Shown here: piece by piece, positions 61,106-64,000 of the stretch | How the letters are laid out: the number at the start of each line of letters is the position of its first letter | Numbering within the stretch: the first letter of the stretch is position 1 | Source: Solibacillus sp. FSL R7-0682 | Lineage (GTDB): Bacteria; Bacillota; Bacilli; Bacillales_A; Planococcaceae | Reading direction: 5' to 3' | Assembly (NCBI RefSeq): GCF_038005985.1 | Contig: NZ_JBBOUI010000001.1 | Span: forward strand, 3,430,001 to 3,494,000 | DNA length: 64,000 nt | Notes under the pieces: model-generated | Database searches by the model: none | Seen by the model: the letters and a program-made list of their open reading frames with translations, nothing else | Told to the model about the DNA's origin: nothing | Program-made: the position numbers and the translations under genes

Positions 61106-61881
61106 CATTACAACAAGCAATGGAGCAAGTGTTAGCAAATGGAGATAAAGCATTTGTTCCGTATATAATGGCTGGTGATAATGGACTGGAAACATTAAAG
61201 CCAATCATTTTAAAATTACAGCAACTTGGCGTATCAGCTATCGAAGTGGGGATTCCATTTACAGATCCGGTAGCAGATGGACCAGTCATTGAAAAGGCTG
61301 GCGAACGCGCCCTGTTTCATGGTGTCACACTACGCAAAATTTTAGATGAACTTAAAAGTTTTCGTGAGGACATAAACGTACCTCTCGTAGCGATGACCTA
61401 TTTAAATCCAATCTTAGCGTATGGCATTGAAAACTTTGCACAAGATGCGGCACTTGCTGGCATAAAAGGGATCATCGTACCAGATATGCCTTATGAAGAA
61501 AGTAAAATTATTCACCCCGCGTTAAAGGCACATAGCATCGCTTTAGTTCAACTAATATCATTAACGAGCCCACCAGAGCGTGTTAAAAAACTAGCGAAGG
61601 CAAGTGAAGGCTTTATTTATGCTGTTACAGTCAATGGGATAACAGGTGAGCGTTCTGACTTTACGAAGGATTTGTCAGCTCATTTTGCGCATTTAAAATC
61701 GCTTAGTACGATTCCTGTCTTAGCTGGTTTTGGTATTTCTATTCCGGATCATGTAAAGGAATTCGGTTCATATGCGGATGGTGTCATTGTCGGCAGTAAA
61801 ATTGTCAGTGCATTAGAGCAGCAGGACTGGACTTCGATTGAGTCTCTTGTTCAAGCAACGAAAAGAGAACGGGCAATTTAA
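61102..61881 (+). CDS. trpA: Tryptophan synthase alpha chain
   Basis: 259-residue TIM-barrel lyase: [44 protein letters not shown] with catalytic Glu and Asp, [42 protein letters not shown] and [12 protein letters not shown]. Last gene of the trp operon. I see no strong terminator directly after it. Confidence 0.97.
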   Translation: MTLQQAMEQVLANGDKAFVPYIMAGDNGLETLKPIILKLQQLGVSAIEVGIPFTDPVADGPVIEKAGERALFHGVTLRKILDELKSFREDINVPLVAMTYLNPILAYGIENFAQDAALAGIKGIIVPDMPYEESKIIHPALKAHSIALVQLISLTSPPERVKKLAKASEGFIYAVTVNGITGERSDFTKDLSAHFAHLKSLSTIPVLAGFGISIPDHVKEFGSYADGVIVGSKIVSALEQQDWTSIESLVQATKRERAI

Positions 61882-61943
61882 AGTATTTTCCTTTTCTTTC
61901 CTATGGTAAATTTAAGTTATCATGTGTAATTGGGGGATGAGCT

Positions 61944-62159
61944 ATGAGGGTGAAAGATTTTTTTGCTGGGCTATTTTTCATTGGAATTGCAGGCTATTTT
62001 ACGTATGCCTTAATTGAAGGGATGTCCGAACTTTTCATTGATAGCACAACATTTTGGCAATATTTCGTTGCATTTTTCCGTGTAGCGCTCATCATTTTTC
62101 TATTCAATTTAGGGCTCACCTTAATGAAGCGCTTTTTTACCGGTGGAAAAACGACGTAA
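61944..62159 (+). CDS. Small membrane protein, 71 aa
   Basis: Two hydrophobic spans (FFAGLFFIGIAGYFTYALI and QYFVAFFRVALIIFLFNLGLTLM), with a basic end KRFFTGGKTT. GGGGGATG precedes the ATG by about 7 nt. No family recognised. It shares a bidirectional terminator with the convergent prsA remnant. Confidence 0.7.
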   Translation: MRVKDFFAGLFFIGIAGYFTYALIEGMSELFIDSTTFWQYFVAFFRVALIIFLFNLGLTLMKRFFTGGKTT

Positions 62160-62160
62160 A

Positions 62161-62196
62161 AAAAAGAGAACACTCGATTATGAGTGCTCTCTTTTT
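62161..62196. terminator. Bidirectional terminator
   Basis: Stem AAAAAGAGAACACTC / GAGTGCTCTCTTTTT between convergent genes. Confidence 0.9.
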
Positions 62197-62201
62197 GCTT
62201 A

Positions 62202-63015
62202 TTATTCTTCTGTCCCACCAAATGCCCCTTTTAAATCTGAATCTTTAATTTGGACATTTTCTTCTTTCAATAGCCGAGCTTCTACTGTTGCCCAATCTGT
62301 TTCAGCTGCTTTCTTCTCTTTTAATAAAGCCGTAATTTGTTCTTTTTGATCTTCTAAAGAAGCGTATTCCTCGACTTCTTTTTTATCAATCAGCTGAATA
62401 ATGTAATAGCCATCATCAGATGACATCGTTAAAGGCTCCTGTCATTTCACCAACTGTAAACCAATCTAATTCTCCCCCATTTTCAGCGGAGGCTGCATCT
62501 TGAGAATGTTCCTTTGCTAAAGCTGCAAAGTCTTCCCCTGCCTGAAGCTTGTCATAAAGTTCTTGCGCTTCTTGCTCTGTTTCCACTAAAATTTGACGAG
62601 CACTCAGCTCATACTTCCCTTGTTCGTAATAGTTCGTAATTTCCTCGTCAGTAATTTCTACATCTTCCATCGCTTTTTGTTGTAAAATTTGGAAGCGAAT
62701 ATTATCTTTAAATGTTTCTTCTGTCAGACCATTTTCCGCCAGTGCGGATTCAAATTCATCACCGTACATTGTTTGATAGTTGTCAAATTGCTCTTGTATT
62801 TCGTCGTCAGCCGCTGCATAACGGGCAGATAAAATTTGATCAATGACAACCTGCTCTAATAAAGTCGTTCCTGCTAATCCTTTAATTTGCTCGTAAAAAT
62901 CGCCTTGTGTAATGTTCCCGTATGCAGTTGTTGCAACAATATTATCTTTGTCATTATTACACGCCGCTAGCATTAATGAGGAAGCAAGTGTAACTGCTAC
63001 TACTGTTTTTTTCAT
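62202..63015 (-). pseudogene. prsA: PrsA-like foldase split by an internal deletion
   Basis: Parvulin-type lipoprotein foldase. The 5' part (62416-63015) has the signal peptide and lipobox LAAC, an N-terminal chaperone domain, and most of the PPIase domain: SARQILVETEQEAQELYDKLQAGEDFAALAKEHSQDAASAENGGELDWF (read in parts). It stops at MTGAFNDVI. The 3' part (62202-62426) resumes in another frame with SDDGYYIIQLIDKKEV and the C-terminal helix. About 15 residues normally between GAFND and GYYIIQL are missing, so this is a deletion with frameshift and not a single-base error. The second part has an ATG overlapping the first by 11 bp, so coupled translation of two fragments is possible. Confidence 0.82.
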
Positions 63016-63031
63016 TTTTTTCTCTCCTAAT

Positions 63032-63736
63032 TTATGCGGTAAAGTTGCCGTCATAGCTTAGCATGACGGCCGAGCTTACACCGATAATCTTTGATAAGGA
63101 AGATACGAATGCTGCGTCATCTCCTTTTAAGCGCACTTCGTAGGTTGCTTCCATTTCAGTATCTGCCATAACAGATTTTGATTTTAATAAATAGCGTTTT
63201 GATGCTACCTTTAGTAATTTTTCTATTTCTGCATTTGTTTCTTCTTGTTCGAATTTCACAACGACTAAATATGGGTTTTCGATCACAATTTTATTTTGGA
63301 ATACAATAATTACCAATCCGATAATAACTGATCCGATTGCCGCTAATGGAATGAATCCAGCACCACATAAAATACCAACAACTACTGACCAGAATAAGAA
63401 AATTAAATCCATTGGATCTTTAATCGGTGTACGGAAACGAACGATTGATAACGCACCAACCATACCTAGTGATAATAGTACGTTTTGGCTAATCCCCATA
63501 ATAACTAGTGCTGTTGCAAGGGACATAATCATTAATGAAATGTTGAAAGAATGAGAGTAGACAACTCCGTTAAACGTCTTTTTGTATACGAAGTAAATAA
63601 AGACACCGAGTAAAAATGCACTCGCTAAACCGATTAATGCATCGATTAAAGAAAACGTTGCTGTTTTTTCTAAAAAACTTGATTTAAAAATGTCATCAAA
63701 GGTTGTGACATTCGTTGCTGCTAAAAGCGTAAACAT
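63032..63736 (-). CDS. DUF4956 membrane protein
   Basis: 234-residue protein with four to five spans in the first 150 residues and the family core GMVGALSIVRFRTPIKDPMDLIFLFWSVVVGILCGAGF. A cytosolic C-terminal domain (about 155-234) follows. DUF4956 genes commonly sit beside VTC-domain genes, as here. A role in polyphosphate-related membrane biology is suspected but unproven. Confidence 0.88.
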   Translation of the reverse strand: MFTLLAATNVTTFDDIFKSSFLEKTATFSLIDALIGLASAFLLGVFIYFVYKKTFNGVVYSHSFNISLMIMSLATALVIMGISQNVLLSLGMVGALSIVRFRTPIKDPMDLIFLFWSVVVGILCGAGFIPLAAIGSVIIGLVIIVFQNKIVIENPYLVVVKFEQEETNAEIEKLLKVASKRYLLKSKSVMADTEMEATYEVRLKGDDAAFVSSLSKIIGVSSAVMLSYDGNFTA

Positions 63737-63762
63737 AGTGTAGTTCCTCCTAAAATTTAAAA

Positions 63763-64000
63763 TTAGCCATACATGCGGCTTAGTTGGTATTTTGAATAAG
63801 CTTCATGGCGTGTATGGATGCCTTGAAGTAGCATTTTAATTACAGTTGGTAAGTACTCGTCATATTTCACTTCTAAAATGACTTCATTTGGCTCCAGTAC
63901 ATCAACCATTGGTAATTTTTTATTGAACATATCGGTATTACGAAGACTCGTTTGGACTTTACAATCAAAAGTAATGCGGACGTTTCCATGGGCATATAAA
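63763..64000 (-). CDS. VTC-domain protein, 5' end outside the window
   Basis: 79 C-terminal residues are visible: VRITFDCKVQTSLRNTDMFN, VILEVKYDEYLPTVIKMLL and HEAYSKYQLSRMYG. This is the end of a VTC (polyphosphate-polymerase-like, triphosphate tunnel) domain with its characteristic Lys/Glu-rich strands. It is transcribed ahead of the DUF4956 gene, 26 bp apart. The start and any N-terminal part lie beyond the window. Confidence 0.85.
   Translation of the reverse strand, partial: LYAHGNVRITFDCKVQTSLRNTDMFNKKLPMVDVLEPNEVILEVKYDEYLPTVIKMLLQGIHTRHEAYSKYQLSRMYG

Noticed and set aside
1-64000. tRNA or rRNA genes
   Set aside because: No cloverleaf-like sequence with conserved T-arm or any rRNA segment was noticed; the island uses a protein gene, not a tRNA, as its attachment site.

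Overview
The window looks like the chromosome of an AT-rich, spore-forming Bacillales bacterium. A Planococcaceae relative such as Lysinibacillus or Solibacillus is my best guess, but this is an inference from gene content. Sporulation and germination genes (gerQ, rsfA, a pbpG-type PBP), bacillithiol synthesis (bshB2), LipL, HemQ and the YwhD/YwfO/YuzB/YwdI/YwdK families all point there. Gene order from acdA-fadF through ywiB-argS, speB-pbpG, ywfO-rsfA-lipL-hemQ and gerQ-ywdK-ywdI-ung-pdxK resembles the B. subtilis ywj-ywi-ywh-ywf-ywd region.

Region by region: 1-4281 is a beta-oxidation operon (thiolase, hydroxyacyl-CoA dehydrogenase, two acyl-CoA dehydrogenases). It is followed by fadF, and FadR-like boxes lie before both units. 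7224-11540 is a vitamin B12 uptake operon behind a cobalamin riboswitch. 11628-16530 holds an acyl-CoA dehydrogenase, argS with a triplicated 3' end, ywiB and a degenerate GGDEF protein. 16615-31470 is a 14.8-kb integrated element. 31450-50485 is housekeeping and sporulation sequence with a decayed cwlJ. 50671-62000 holds ilvA, a trpXYZ-like ABC transporter, a preQ1-controlled queT, and the trp operon behind a UGG T-box. The window ends with a broken prsA, a DUF4956 protein and a VTC-domain protein.

The element is bounded by a perfect 20-bp direct repeat made from the last codons of speB. It encodes a tyrosine integrase, repressors, a primase-helicase with an iteron-rich stretch beside it, HNH nuclease, small and large terminase, portal, a fused protease-capsid protein and head-completion proteins, but no tail, lysis or holin genes. 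This is the layout of a capsid-forming phage-inducible chromosomal island (cf-PICI), a satellite that makes its own heads and borrows tails.

The most interesting content is the three-gene cargo at the attL end (18266 down to 16940). A putative ADP-ribosyltransferase toxin is followed by a small antitoxin-like protein and a SecB-like chaperone. This matches the toxin-antitoxin-chaperone (TAC) architecture, and specifically the CmdTAC anti-phage logic in which a SecB-like chaperone senses phage capsid protein. A capsid-sensing TAC on a satellite that makes its own capsid would be a notable combination. Other unusual points are a TrpE that keeps its Trp-binding region but has lost its catalytic core while heading an otherwise intact trp operon, a cwlJ pseudogene beside intact gerQ, and a prsA split by an internal deletion.
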